The notes: a model not told the origin generated them from the sequence alone. Counted from the first letter of the stretch, positions 25,824 to 35,564 are shown. The stretch: 39,618 nt of DNA from Oscillospiraceae bacterium (GCA_015066095.1 SVPC01000003.1:65407-105024), one strand, 5' to 3'. Translations and numbers: made by a program.

Positions 25824-26558
25824 TTATTCTTCAACCGAATTTTCAACAACAAAACCGTTAGATTCGCTTGAAATAATCAAATCATCAGAAACAGGTTCCT
25901 CAAAGGTAGGAACATTAATAAAAGAATCAATATTAGGTAAAGCATCCACCTTGGCAGAAATTATTTCACTCAAAGCTTCAGGTTCCATTTCAACTGTGTC
26001 CGGTATTTCCTGTAAAATGCTTAAATGTTCTTTGTATTTAGCAGTAATTGAAGATTTAAAGGTAGCAATTTCAAGTTTTAATTTATCAAATAAAACTTGT
26101 TGTCTTTTAACAGAATCATCAGCCGCAGCCATAATACTGTTAGACTTGATTTTTGCTTTTTCAATCATTTGGTCAAGTTCGTTTTGTAAAGCTGCCTTGC
26201 GTTCATTAGCTTTCATTTCAAAAGCGTCAGCAAGTTCTTTTTCTTGCGCTGTAATAACATTAATATTTGTTTCGGCTTTGGCAACAATCTCTTCGCTTTT
26301 AACCTTTGCTTCGTTTACAATCTGGTCAGCAAGTTTCTGAGCATTCAAAAGAACATTTTGTATGCTTTCCTGTGAACTTTTAAAACCCTCAATTTCCTTA
26401 TTAAGACTTTCGATTTGTTGCTTGTAATCGTTTATGATTTTTTCAAACTGGTGATAATCGCCCTCAACCTTATCGAGAAAGATATCAACCTCTTCGGGTT
26501 TGAAACCTCGCATAGAACTTGAAAAAGTTACATTTTTAATATCAGACGCAGTAAACAT
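25824..26558 (-). CDS. divIVA: DivIVA-family cell division/polarity protein
   Basis: A 244-residue coiled-coil protein. The N-terminal domain has the DivIVA membrane-binding and dimer region (SSSMRGFKPEEVDIFLDKVEGDY, in which Phe and Arg of the GF/R patch insert into curved membranes). A long heptad-rich helix (about 30-180) and a short acidic tail follow. DivIVA gathers at septa and poles and recruits division or wall-synthesis partners. It sits in the sepF-ylmH-divIVA order common to Firmicutes. Confidence 0.93.
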   Translation of the reverse strand: MFTASDIKNVTFSSSMRGFKPEEVDIFLDKVEGDYHQFEKIINDYKQQIESLNKEIEGFKSSQESIQNVLLNAQKLADQIVNEAKVKSEEIVAKAETNINVITAQEKELADAFEMKANERKAALQNELDQMIEKAKIKSNSIMAAADDSVKRQQVLFDKLKLEIATFKSSITAKYKEHLSILQEIPDTVEMEPEALSEIISAKVDALPNIDSFINVPTFEEPVSDDLIISSESNGFVVENSVEE

Positions 26559-26578
26559 AATAACCTCCCATAATATCC

Positions 26579-27310
26579 CTAATAACTTTTATAGTTTAAA
26601 ACTATTCGTCCTTTTTTTGTTAGCGCTTCGCTTGATACGATAGCGAATTTTCCCTTGTGCCGTATAGAAATAATATCATCTTTTTGTACGGTTTTAGTGC
26701 ATTTTTGTGTAATTACCGAATTAACACTGACCAAACTATTTTCTATGAATTCTGTTGCGGTATTTCGCGAACAATTTGAAATTGCCGAAACAACACAATC
26801 AAGTCTTAAAGAAGCAACAGTAATAGAATTTTCACGCATTATAGCACTCTGCGGTAACGGTAAAGAAAAACCTTCTGCTATTTTGATACCGCAACGCCCC
26901 ACCTTATTAAGGTTTTCAATCACATATTTTGCAATATCTCGTCTTAGAAACAACACTGCTCTTCCCTGCTCGATTAAAATATCACCAACCGCCTCGCGTT
27001 TAAGCCCTAAACTTAAAACAGAGCCTAAAAAATCACGGTGCGTAAGTTCAAAAGTATGTGGAAAAGTTACAGTTACGGCAGTAATCGGATATAATGTCTC
27101 ATCACACCAATCAGGCAAACAACAAAGCATAACGCGCAGTGCCCCGTCAAAACCGCCAAACATTGAAAATTTTACATTTTGATTTTTAAGCCGTTTTGAA
27201 ACTAAAACAGACTCTTCTGCCGACAGAAAACCCATAAATTTAGGTGTATTGCTATTATATACGGCATTTGTTAAATCATTAAGCCTTGCTAAAAGTAAGT
27301 CAGTCTCCAT
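26579..27310 (-). CDS. ylmH: YlmH family S4-domain RNA-binding protein
   Basis: A 243-residue protein with the YlmH arrangement: an N-terminal domain with the FGGFDGALRVMLCCLPDW patch (about residues 52-69), a central RRM-like domain (THRDFLGSVLSLGLKREAVGDI), and a C-terminal S4 RNA-binding domain (about 160-225). B. subtilis YlmH has been linked to ribosome-associated quality control. The start codon overlaps the sepF stop by one base (TAATG), indicating coupled translation. Confidence 0.92.
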   Translation of the reverse strand: METDLLLARLNDLTNAVYNSNTPKFMGFLSAEESVLVSKRLKNQNVKFSMFGGFDGALRVMLCCLPDWCDETLYPITAVTVTFPHTFELTHRDFLGSVLSLGLKREAVGDILIEQGRAVLFLRRDIAKYVIENLNKVGRCGIKIAEGFSLPLPQSAIMRENSITVASLRLDCVVSAISNCSRNTATEFIENSLVSVNSVITQKCTKTVQKDDIISIRHKGKFAIVSSEALTKKGRIVLNYKSY

Positions 27311-27774
27311 TAAAAGTACATACGGTTTTCATCGAAGTCATCAAGCATGAGTTCGCCCGAAACATCAACCTCTGTAGGTACAATAATAAATGTAGAAACC
27401 GCAACTTTACGGATATTGCCGTGATTAGCGTAAGCAACACCGCTCAAAAAGTCGATAATTCTTCTTGAAACGTCGCGTTCACAAGCCTCAAGGTTTAAAA
27501 CAACAGTTTTACCGTTGTTAAGATGGTCGGCAATAGAGGTTACATCTTCAAAACGGTCAGGTTTAACAAGAATAACCATCATTTGATTTGCGTTAAAATT
27601 AACAGTTTTAGATTTATTACCGCCCAAAATTCTTGGCTGTGTTTCGCGTTTAGGTGGAGCAGATTCAAAAGTTTGTTTGCGTTTAGGAGCATCTTCTACT
27701 TCTTCTACCTCTTCTTCAAATTCATCCTCTTCGGGGATGTTCATAATGTTTTTAATACTGTCGAAAAGTCCCAT
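27310..27774 (-). CDS. sepF: Cell division protein SepF
   Basis: A 154-residue protein with an N-terminal amphipathic membrane anchor (MGLFDSIKNIMNI), an acidic variable linker (about 15-60) and the C-terminal SepF core (about 65-150; FEDVTSIADHLNNGKTVVLNLE, RRIIDFLSGVAYA). SepF tethers FtsZ filaments to the membrane and shapes the septum in Firmicutes. It is followed directly by ylmH, as in other Firmicutes. Confidence 0.95.
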   Translation of the reverse strand: MGLFDSIKNIMNIPEEDEFEEEVEEVEDAPKRKQTFESAPPKRETQPRILGGNKSKTVNFNANQMMVILVKPDRFEDVTSIADHLNNGKTVVLNLEACERDVSRRIIDFLSGVAYANHGNIRKVAVSTFIIVPTEVDVSGELMLDDFDENRMYF

Positions 27775-27802
27775 ATTAAATTCCTCACTTTATAAATTTA
27801 TT

Positions 27803-28513
27803 TTAAAGATAATTTCGTTTTCCGAACAAAGCAGTACCAACCCTTACAAGGTTAGCACCCTCCTCTATTGCAATATCGAAATCGTCCGACATTCCCATAG
27901 AGAGTATGTTCATATAACTATTATCTATCTTTTTATCTTTAATGTCAATAAACAGTTTATACATTTTCTTAAAAAATCCGCGAGTCTCATCTTCGGTCTG
28001 ACAAATCGGAGGTATAGTCATAAGTCCGCAAATACGCACCCCGTCCAATAAAGCAATTTCTTTAACTGCATCCAAGGTGTCTTTTGGTTTAAAACCCCAT
28101 TTAGAATCTTCACCACCAATGTTAACTTCAAGCAAGATATCCATAACTTTGCCGTGCTTTAAAGCCTGTTTGGAGATTTCCTTTGCAAGTTTTATTGAAT
28201 CAACCGACTCTATTAGTTCTACCCTTTCAATAACATCCTTTACTTTATTGGTTTGAAGATGACCGATAAAATGTTCATGTACAGGAAGTAGTTTATCGTG
28301 CTTTGCTAAAAGTTCCTGAACGCGGTTTTCAGCAACATAATTAATACCTTTATTTATTGCATAATTTATGGTGTCAATATCAACCGTTTTAGTGGCCGCC
28401 AAAAGAATAACATCTTTACTTACTTTGCCAGTCACCAATAGTGCTTTATTAAATTTTGAAATAACAGCGTTGAAATTTTGGTCAAATTCCTTAGCCGATA
28501 ATTTTTCCATCAT
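27803..28513 (-). CDS. PLP homeostasis protein, YggS/YlmE family
   Basis: A 236-residue alanine-racemase-like TIM barrel that binds pyridoxal phosphate without known catalysis and keeps PLP levels balanced. Motifs: LLAATKTVDIDTINYAINKG with the PLP Lys, VAENRVQE, HFIGHLQTNKVK, and the C-terminal SMGMSDDFDIAIEEGANLVRVGTALFG. The start overlaps the HlyD-like gene by 23 nt. Two adjacent ATGs (28513 and 28510) are equally possible. It sits directly upstream of sepF, as ylmE does in B. subtilis. Confidence 0.94.
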   Translation of the reverse strand: MMEKLSAKEFDQNFNAVISKFNKALLVTGKVSKDVILLAATKTVDIDTINYAINKGINYVAENRVQELLAKHDKLLPVHEHFIGHLQTNKVKDVIERVELIESVDSIKLAKEISKQALKHGKVMDILLEVNIGGEDSKWGFKPKDTLDAVKEIALLDGVRICGLMTIPPICQTEDETRGFFKKMYKLFIDIKDKKIDNSYMNILSMGMSDDFDIAIEEGANLVRVGTALFGKRNYL

Positions 28514-29693
28514 ATAAATTTTTCCCCTTCACCACTACTTGGTCATACAGTCGCAAATCACCGTCAACATCGGTTTTTTTGCAAAGAATAAAATCATCAC
28601 CGGTAAATACAATCTCAATCGGAACAAACTTAACCTGCATACCGCTTACAACATAAACACCTTTTTTACCGTCGACTACACGCAACGCTTTTTTAGGTAT
28701 GCGCAAACCGTTATACTCTTGTTTTATAACCTTCATAGCGCCGCTACGCATTGTTGCAAGTTCACTATTCATACTGCTACAAGAAAACAAAATTACAGCA
28801 TCGGTACCATCTGAAGAAAGGTTAATTTTTTTAACCTTAACGGGTAAATCTGGAGAGGCTTTTACAGTTGTGTGAATTGTAAGGCTATCGCCCTCTTTAA
28901 AATTGAGCGATTGGTCAAGACTAACTTTTGCTGCAATATACCACTCATAGTCTGAAACAATTTTACCCACAACATTATCACTAAACTTTTGTTTTGAAAG
29001 ATTACTTAAAAATTCGGGTGTAATTTTTGATAAATCAGATATATCGAAAGTTTGTTCATAACCGTCGGTTTTAGAAATGAAATATCCCGACTCATTAGAA
29101 GTAATTTTACCAATCGGGTTAGAAAGTGAAGACTCAAGGCTTTTAAGCTCGGCATTTAATGAACTTAATTGCGCAGAAAAATCAGCCGTTTCACCCAACA
29201 ACGCTTTACGACGGTTAAGCGAAGTTAAAAGTTCTTCACATTGTTCTTGTACATTATTAAAATCACCAAAAGATGAAGATAACACAAGTTCATTAAGTTT
29301 GCTGTCTACATTATGGTTGGCAACATCCAAATTACCTGCTTGTACATTGTTTTGTGAAATAATATCTTCAATATCGTCGATTTTTTTCTTGATTGTATCT
29401 ATATGGCTAAGAGTAATTGAAGCATCTTCATTATGATAAATATTTGCAATAACGCCGTTTTTTGCAACGCGATTGCCGTCGGGAGTAATAAAATGCAACA
29501 CACCTTCTTTATTGGTTTTTATAAGTGATTCATTACGAATTATTATTCCCGTAATATCGAAACCTTTACTCGTGGTGTGAAAATATGCACTTTCGGTAGA
29601 AATAGGTTTATAAAATACAGAAACCAATTGATTAATAATAAAAGTTAAAGCCAAAAAAATTACGATAATTTTAATGGGCGAAAACTTTTTCAT
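28491..29693 (-). CDS. HlyD-like membrane-fusion/adaptor protein of the sepF cluster
   Basis: A 400-residue protein with one N-terminal membrane segment (about residues 8-28), a lipoyl/barrel-sandwich-like half (GIIIRNESLIKTNKEGVLHFI), a coiled-coil hairpin (about 95-195) and a second barrel half with beta-barrel elements (about 205-400; SGYFISKTDGYE, LRIPKKALRV). This layout fits HlyD/RND-type adaptors. No transporter gene is next to it. It is placed where B. subtilis has ylmD, before yggS-sepF, which hints at an envelope or division role. That role is inferred from context only. Confidence 0.75.
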   Translation of the reverse strand: MKKFSPIKIIVIFLALTFIINQLVSVFYKPISTESAYFHTTSKGFDITGIIIRNESLIKTNKEGVLHFITPDGNRVAKNGVIANIYHNEDASITLSHIDTIKKKIDDIEDIISQNNVQAGNLDVANHNVDSKLNELVLSSSFGDFNNVQEQCEELLTSLNRRKALLGETADFSAQLSSLNAELKSLESSLSNPIGKITSNESGYFISKTDGYEQTFDISDLSKITPEFLSNLSKQKFSDNVVGKIVSDYEWYIAAKVSLDQSLNFKEGDSLTIHTTVKASPDLPVKVKKINLSSDGTDAVILFSCSSMNSELATMRSGAMKVIKQEYNGLRIPKKALRVVDGKKGVYVVSGMQVKFVPIEIVFTGDDFILCKKTDVDGDLRLYDQVVVKGKNLYDGKIIG

Positions 29694-29697
29694 AAAC

Positions 29698-30624
29698 CTA
29701 TTCCTCCTTTAAAAATTTATTAGTAAGTTTGGTAATCTCTTTTATTACATCCTGTTTATCAGGATAAAACCAATTAACGTTTTCCACGCGTCTAAACCAA
29801 GTAAGTTGTCGTTTAGCATAACGTCGCGTCTGCATTTTTAAGTTATCACTTGCCTCTTCCAAAGAGCAAGTACCGTCTAAATACGGGTACAGTTCTTTGT
29901 GGCCGATTGCTTGAAAAGCGCCTTTTTTGGTACGGTTTACTACATTTACTTTTGCTTCTTCCAATAAACCGTTTTTAAGCATTAAATCAACACGCAAATT
30001 TATGCGGTTATAAAGTTTTTCTCTGTCTTCAAAATTTATGCCGATAATAAGTGGACATAAATCACTTTCACTTTGTTTAGACAAAAGATTATGCTCAGTA
30101 ATTGTTTTACCGCTTGAGAGAAAAACTTCAAACGCTCTGATAATTCTACGGCGGTTATTCGGATGTAATCGCTTAGCGGAATCGGGGTCAAACCCGTTTA
30201 ATTCCTTAAGCATTTGTTCCCCGCCGACAGTATCGAACTTTTGTGATAATTCTTCACGCAAAGTGTTATCGGTTTCTTGCTCTAAAAATTCAATATTGTC
30301 AAGCAATGCCGAAATATAAAGCCCTGTACCACCGACAATTATCGGTAATTTGCCGCGCGAATCAATCTCTTTTATCTTTTCACGGGCAAGTTTCACATAG
30401 TCTGCAACCGAAAACTGTATGTCATTTTCCAAAAACTCGAACAAATGGTGCGGTACACCGCATTTTTCCGGTTCTCCAGGTGCAGCAGATGCGATATGAA
30501 TGCCTTTATAAATCTGCATAGAATCAGCACAGATTATTTCACCGTCAAACCGCTTTGCAAGTTCAATACTAACATCAGTTTTTCCCGAAGCCGTAGGACC
30601 TAAAATAAATACAGTTTTTATCAT
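29698..30624 (-). CDS. miaA: tRNA dimethylallyltransferase MiaA
   Basis: A 308-residue enzyme that adds a dimethylallyl group to A37 of tRNAs reading UNN codons. Motifs: P-loop GPTASGKTD, DSMQIYKG, GGTGLYISAL, and the C-terminal RYAKRQLTWFR. Its product is the substrate of MiaB, which is encoded at the head of the same operon. It overlaps mutL by 4 nt (ATGA). Length and motifs are standard. Confidence 0.96.
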   Translation of the reverse strand: MIKTVFILGPTASGKTDVSIELAKRFDGEIICADSMQIYKGIHIASAAPGEPEKCGVPHHLFEFLENDIQFSVADYVKLAREKIKEIDSRGKLPIIVGGTGLYISALLDNIEFLEQETDNTLREELSQKFDTVGGEQMLKELNGFDPDSAKRLHPNNRRRIIRAFEVFLSSGKTITEHNLLSKQSESDLCPLIIGINFEDREKLYNRINLRVDLMLKNGLLEEAKVNVVNRTKKGAFQAIGHKELYPYLDGTCSLEEASDNLKMQTRRYAKRQLTWFRRVENVNWFYPDKQDVIKEITKLTNKFLKEE

Positions 30625-32495
30625 TGAATTCTACCAAACATTTTTTCAAGTTCGCGTTTTTTAATTTCAAAAGCCACAGGCCTGCCGTGCGGACAGTACA
30701 TAATTTCTTTTGAATATAGCACTTTTTCAGCTAAATTTTGCATTTCGGTTGTGGAAATCTTAGTACCTGCTTTTATTGCCGCCTTACACGCAACAGTGTG
30801 GAATAAATCATCTTCTGCTTCTACCGATACACTGCCTTTTTTTATAATATTTTCAGCAATTTCGGATAAAATCAAAGCAATATCTTCCTTTAGGAGTGTA
30901 GACGGTAGAGCACGTACTGCAACCGTGAAATTACCGAAATCTTCAACCTCAAAACCTGCTATTTCCAAAAGTTCAGTATTATTAACTATCACTTCGTGTT
31001 CTTCGGTAGCAAGGCGGACCGTAACGGGTGTTAATAAAGATTGCACTTCGATTTTACGGGTGTTTTTGAGCCCATTAAACAAGATACGCTCGTGTGCGGC
31101 GTGTTTGTCGATTAAATAAACGCTTTCACCCATTTGTGCCACGATATATGTGCCAAACGCTTCACCAATTAAAATTACGTCTTCACGTTCGGGCTCGATA
31201 ATAGGCTCGACAGTTTTTTCTATCATAACATCAACGGGTGGTTTTTGTGGTTTTTCTAATTTTTCAACAGTTTTTTCTTCGATAACGGTTTCGACTTCTT
31301 TAGTTACTACCACTGTTTCCACAAACTTTGTAGGTTTCATAAAACCGAAATCTTGCTCAGAACGAAATACAAACGGTTTGCTTGTTTCTACAGTTTGCGG
31401 TTTTTCATTTACAGGTGTTTCAATAACCGCTTGTTTATATTCGGCGGTTGTCATACGCTCAAACTTATTGAAAGTAGGTGCAGAAACCTTAACCTCAGGA
31501 CGAGTATCACCACTTACCAAAGCATTTTTAACAGTTGCATACACACTGTCGAAAATTCTTTTTTCATCAGAAAAACGTACTTCGGTTTTTGCAGGGTGAA
31601 CATTAACATCCACCGTATTAAAAGGAACGGTTAAAAACAACACAAAGGCTGGGAATTTACCAACCATGGCACTGTTTTTATACGCTTGTTCAACCGCAGC
31701 AACAACCGTACCCGAACGAACAAGTCTGCCATTTAAAAATGTATACTGACCGTTACGAGTTGACTTACAAGCAAAAGGTTTGCAAACAAGACCTGTAACC
31801 TTTATACCTGCATTTTCGCCATTTGCTTCAACTAGCGAATTTGAAAATTCACGGCCTAAAACACTGTAAACGGTATTTTTAAGATTATTATCGCCAACGG
31901 TGGAAATCACCTGTTTACCGTCGCGGATAAATTTAAAAGAAATTTCGGGATGCGACAATGCAATACGCTCAACAACATTAGCACAAGCGTTACCCTCCGA
32001 AACATCTTTTTTCAAAAATTTCATACGCGCAGGTGTATTGAAAAACAAGTCCTTAATAATTATAGTCGTGCCGTCGGGACAACCTGCGTTTGTATATTCT
32101 ATCTCTTGTGAGCCCTCAATTTTATAATATGTTCCCGATTGTTCATCACGGGTTTTTGTTAGCATTTCTACCCTTGCTACCGAACAAACGGCTGCTAATG
32201 CTTCACCACGGAAGCCTAAAGTAGAAATTGAATTAAGGTCATCACCATTTGAAATTTTGCTTGTCGCGTGGCGCAAAAATGCCGTAGCAACTTGGTCGTT
32301 ATGTATACCACAACCGTTATCGGTAATGCGCATATAAGAAATACCGCCGTTTTTAATTTCAACAGTTATAATGTTAGCACCCGCGTCAATAGAATTTTCA
32401 ACAAGTTCTTTTATAACAGAAGCAGGTCTTTCAACCACTTCACCTGCAGCAATAAGTTCACAAACGTGTTTTTCGAGCAAATTAATTTTAGGCAT
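30621..32495 (-). CDS. mutL: DNA mismatch repair protein MutL
   Basis: A 624-residue GHKL ATPase that links MutS mismatch recognition to strand incision. The N-terminal ATPase motifs are ELVENSIDAGA, DNGCGI and GFRGEAL; a variable, charged linker occupies about 335-440. The C-terminal dimer/endonuclease domain has ACKAAIKAG, CPHGRPVAF and the final FGRIQ. The metal motif normally written DQHA-x2-E-x4-E reads DKHAAHERILFN here, so the last Glu is Asn and the first Gln is Lys. It probably still has endonuclease activity, given the other motifs, but that change is notable. Confidence 0.95.
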   Translation of the reverse strand: MPKINLLEKHVCELIAAGEVVERPASVIKELVENSIDAGANIITVEIKNGGISYMRITDNGCGIHNDQVATAFLRHATSKISNGDDLNSISTLGFRGEALAAVCSVARVEMLTKTRDEQSGTYYKIEGSQEIEYTNAGCPDGTTIIIKDLFFNTPARMKFLKKDVSEGNACANVVERIALSHPEISFKFIRDGKQVISTVGDNNLKNTVYSVLGREFSNSLVEANGENAGIKVTGLVCKPFACKSTRNGQYTFLNGRLVRSGTVVAAVEQAYKNSAMVGKFPAFVLFLTVPFNTVDVNVHPAKTEVRFSDEKRIFDSVYATVKNALVSGDTRPEVKVSAPTFNKFERMTTAEYKQAVIETPVNEKPQTVETSKPFVFRSEQDFGFMKPTKFVETVVVTKEVETVIEEKTVEKLEKPQKPPVDVMIEKTVEPIIEPEREDVILIGEAFGTYIVAQMGESVYLIDKHAAHERILFNGLKNTRKIEVQSLLTPVTVRLATEEHEVIVNNTELLEIAGFEVEDFGNFTVAVRALPSTLLKEDIALILSEIAENIIKKGSVSVEAEDDLFHTVACKAAIKAGTKISTTEMQNLAEKVLYSKEIMYCPHGRPVAFEIKKRELEKMFGRIQ

Positions 32496-32513
32496 TTTAG
32501 CACCTCTTTTCTT

Positions 32514-35114
32514 TTACAAATCTTTGGCGCGATTAGCAATATCAAATAAAATTTGCATTGCTTCAATAGGTGTTAGTGTATTAACATCAATCGCTTTTAG
32601 TTCTTTAAATATATCAAAAGAATTTTGCATTTCCATAGAAATTTGCATATCAGGGTTTTGGGAGGGTTTGTAAGTTACCACACCATTTTCTTCAGTTTCT
32701 TTTAATATTTCTTTAGCACGTTCAATAACCGAGTTTGGTATACCGCTTAACTTTGCAACCTCGATACCGTAACTGCGGTCCGCACCACCAGGGACTATTC
32801 TACGCAAAAAAGTAATATCATCACCGCGTTTTTTAACCGCGATATTATAATTTTTTACACCGCTCAACTGTTCTTCCATAGCGGTAAGTTCGTGATAATG
32901 GGTTGCAAATAACGCCTTAGCGCCAAGTTTACGCTTATCAGCAACATATTCGAGTACGCTTCTAGCAATTGACATACCGTCAAAAGTGGATGTACCTCTG
33001 CCTATTTCGTCTAAAATAAGCAAACTGTGTTTAGTCGCATTTTTAAGTATTGCGGCAACCTCACTCATTTCCACCATAAAGGTAGATTGACCCGAAGCCA
33101 AATCATCCGAAGCGCCGACACGGGTGAAAATTGCATCCACTATACCTATTTCGGCATATTCCGCCGGAACAAAACAACCCATCTGTGCCAAAAGAACAAT
33201 AAGCGCGGTTTGACGCATATATGTAGATTTACCTGCCATATTAGGACCTGTAATTATAGCACAACGGTTATCCGCCATATTTAGGAAAGTATCATTTGAT
33301 ACAAAGGGCATTTTGATAACCTGTTCAACAACAGGATGTCTGCCAGATTTAATATTGATATTACCACTGTTATTTATAATCGGACGGCAATAGTGATTTT
33401 CGGCAGATACAAAACTTAAAGACGCCAAAACATCAAGATTAGCAATTGCACTTGCAGTTTTTTGGAAACGTTTTACTTCATTTGCTACCTGTTTTCTGAT
33501 AGCATCAAAAAGTTCATACTCAACCTGAATTATCTTATCCTTTGCGGTAAGTACGCGTTTTTCAATCTCTTTAAGTTCTTCGGTGATAAAACGCTCTGCA
33601 TTAGTAAGTGTTTGTTTGCGTATATAATCTTCGGGCACTTTATCAAGAAAAGAATTAGTAACCTCTATATAATAACCGAAAACCTTATTGTAACGCACAC
33701 GAAGATTTTTAATACCCGTACGCTCTTTTTCTTTAGCCTCAATCTCAGCCAAAACCGATGTGCCGCAGTTCATATCGTGACGTAAAGTGTCAACAAGTTC
33801 ATTGTATCCGTCTTTAATAAGACCGCCCTCACGCACTGTGGATGGTGCTTCAGGGTTGATTGACTGCGTGATTAAATTTGTAATATCTTCCAGTGTGTCA
33901 ATATCGTCATAAATTGACCTAAGCATTTTACTGTTAACACCCGAAAGCAAGGCTTTCAGTTGGGGAAATTTCTCTGCAGTAACCGAAAGATTAAGCAAAT
34001 CTTTGGCATTGGCAGTACCGTAAACCACTTTTGTCATAATTCGCTCAATATCGCGGATACCGTAAAGTGATTCTATAATATCACCGCGCAAAATAAGGTT
34101 GGAAACAAGCTCATCCACCGCATTAAGACGGGCATTTATTGTAGTTAAATTTATAAGCGGTTGCAACACCCAGTTTCGCATAAGGCGTTTACCCATTGCA
34201 GTACGGGTTTTATCAAGCACCCACAAAAGTGAGCCTTTTTTTGCTTTCGAGCGCATAGTCTCGCATAGTTCAAGATTGCGAACGGCAGTAATATCCAACC
34301 GCATAAACTGATTATCAGTGTAAACATTAACTTCATTTACGGATATTTGACCGTTAACGCCCGTTTCGTAAAGATAATCAAGTATTGCACCAAATGCCGA
34401 AGAAATAGCTGAATCTTTTTCTATACCAAGATTTTCGACACTTATAATACCAAAATGCTTAACAACTAACGCTTCTGTATTTTTAGTATCGAAACAATTG
34501 TTTTCCCTTTCGGTTAGGACGCCGGTGAAATTTAGCCGTAAAAACTCGGCAACCAAGGGCGCTTTAATAAGAAAATCTTTTTGTATAAGTATTTCACGCG
34601 GAGAAAAGCGTGAAAGTTCGTCTATAATTTTATTTTGAAAACCGTCTTTGGAAAAATAAGTGGCGTGACATTCGCCTGTTGAAGCATCAGTAAAGCAAAG
34701 ACCGATATCACCGTTGGTTAATACAATACTTGCAAGGAAATTGTTTTTCCCCTCTTCAAGCATATTATCTTCCAAAACAGTACCGGGAGTTATTGTACGA
34801 ATTATTTCGCGCTTTACAAGACCTTTCGCTTTTTGTGGGTCTTCGGTCTGTTCGCAGATTGCAACCTTATAACCCTTGTCAATAAGACGAGCAATATAAG
34901 CCTCACAACTGTGATAAGGCACACCGCACATAGGTGCGCGTTCCTCTAGACCGCATTCTTTGCCTGTAAGCACCAAATCTAATTCTTCGGATGCTTTTTT
35001 AGCATCTTCAAAGAACATTTCATAAAAGTCGCCAACGCGGTAAAAGACTATGCTGTCTTCATTTTCAGCTTTTATTTGGTTGTATTGCTTCATCATTGGT
35101 GACAATTCAGCCAT
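32514..35114 (-). CDS. mutS: DNA mismatch repair protein MutS
   Basis: An 866-residue mismatch sensor. The N-terminal domain has the mismatch-reading Phe-x-Glu motif (GDFYEMF) and GVPYHSCEAYIARLI; the C-terminal ABC ATPase has Walker A (ITGPNMAGKST), the SDDLASGQSTFMVEM signature and Walker B (LLILDEIGRGTSTFDG), then FATHYHELT. Length and order are those of MutS1. It is followed 18 nt later by mutL, forming the mismatch repair pair. Confidence 0.97.
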   Translation of the reverse strand: MAELSPMMKQYNQIKAENEDSIVFYRVGDFYEMFFEDAKKASEELDLVLTGKECGLEERAPMCGVPYHSCEAYIARLIDKGYKVAICEQTEDPQKAKGLVKREIIRTITPGTVLEDNMLEEGKNNFLASIVLTNGDIGLCFTDASTGECHATYFSKDGFQNKIIDELSRFSPREILIQKDFLIKAPLVAEFLRLNFTGVLTERENNCFDTKNTEALVVKHFGIISVENLGIEKDSAISSAFGAILDYLYETGVNGQISVNEVNVYTDNQFMRLDITAVRNLELCETMRSKAKKGSLLWVLDKTRTAMGKRLMRNWVLQPLINLTTINARLNAVDELVSNLILRGDIIESLYGIRDIERIMTKVVYGTANAKDLLNLSVTAEKFPQLKALLSGVNSKMLRSIYDDIDTLEDITNLITQSINPEAPSTVREGGLIKDGYNELVDTLRHDMNCGTSVLAEIEAKEKERTGIKNLRVRYNKVFGYYIEVTNSFLDKVPEDYIRKQTLTNAERFITEELKEIEKRVLTAKDKIIQVEYELFDAIRKQVANEVKRFQKTASAIANLDVLASLSFVSAENHYCRPIINNSGNINIKSGRHPVVEQVIKMPFVSNDTFLNMADNRCAIITGPNMAGKSTYMRQTALIVLLAQMGCFVPAEYAEIGIVDAIFTRVGASDDLASGQSTFMVEMSEVAAILKNATKHSLLILDEIGRGTSTFDGMSIARSVLEYVADKRKLGAKALFATHYHELTAMEEQLSGVKNYNIAVKKRGDDITFLRRIVPGGADRSYGIEVAKLSGIPNSVIERAKEILKETEENGVVTYKPSQNPDMQISMEMQNSFDIFKELKAIDVNTLTPIEAMQILFDIANRAKDL

Positions 35115-35144
35115 TTTTTACTTCCTCTCTCGGGTATGAGATTA

Positions 35145-35549
35145 TTAGTGACAACCACCACAACTAGCACAACTACCGGTGCAACCGCTTTCAACAGTCA
35201 AGGTTTCGGGGTCTTCACCATCAAGTGACTTAGAAAGAACGATATTCACTTCGTTCATCATCTGGTCTAAATGCGCTTTTGCGGTGTTATATTCAACCAT
35301 AGGCGCACTTGCCATAATTTCACCGTAAATGGTGCGAAGTTCTTCGTTTAAAGTTTTGATTTTTTCTTCATCTTTATTTTCTTCACCGGCAGCCTTTTCA
35401 AGTTCCATTCTCTTAACATTGAAATTGCCGATAGCATTTTGCAATTCTTCATCATTATCGTTAGCAAGTTTAGCCTTTGCATAGCGGATAAAACGCTCAT
35501 CTTGCTGAATTGCTTTTCCTAATTCTCTGGCAGTCTTAATTACATCCAT
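35145..35549 (-). CDS. YlbF/YmcA-family protein with Cys-rich tail
   Basis: A 134-residue helical protein of the Com_YlbF family (residues about 1-110), ending in a short Cys-rich tail CTGSCASCGGCH. In B. subtilis, YlbF, YmcA and YaaT form an iron-sulfur complex that affects RNase Y-dependent RNA processing, competence, biofilm and sporulation. The C-terminal cysteines fit iron-sulfur or metal binding. It lies between miaB and mutS (16 and 30 nt gaps), a known neighbourhood in Firmicutes (ymcA-mutS). Confidence 0.85.
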   Translation of the reverse strand: MDVIKTARELGKAIQQDERFIRYAKAKLANDNDEELQNAIGNFNVKRMELEKAAGEENKDEEKIKTLNEELRTIYGEIMASAPMVEYNTAKAHLDQMMNEVNIVLSKSLDGEDPETLTVESGCTGSCASCGGCH

Positions 35550-35564
35550 TTTAAATACCTCTTT

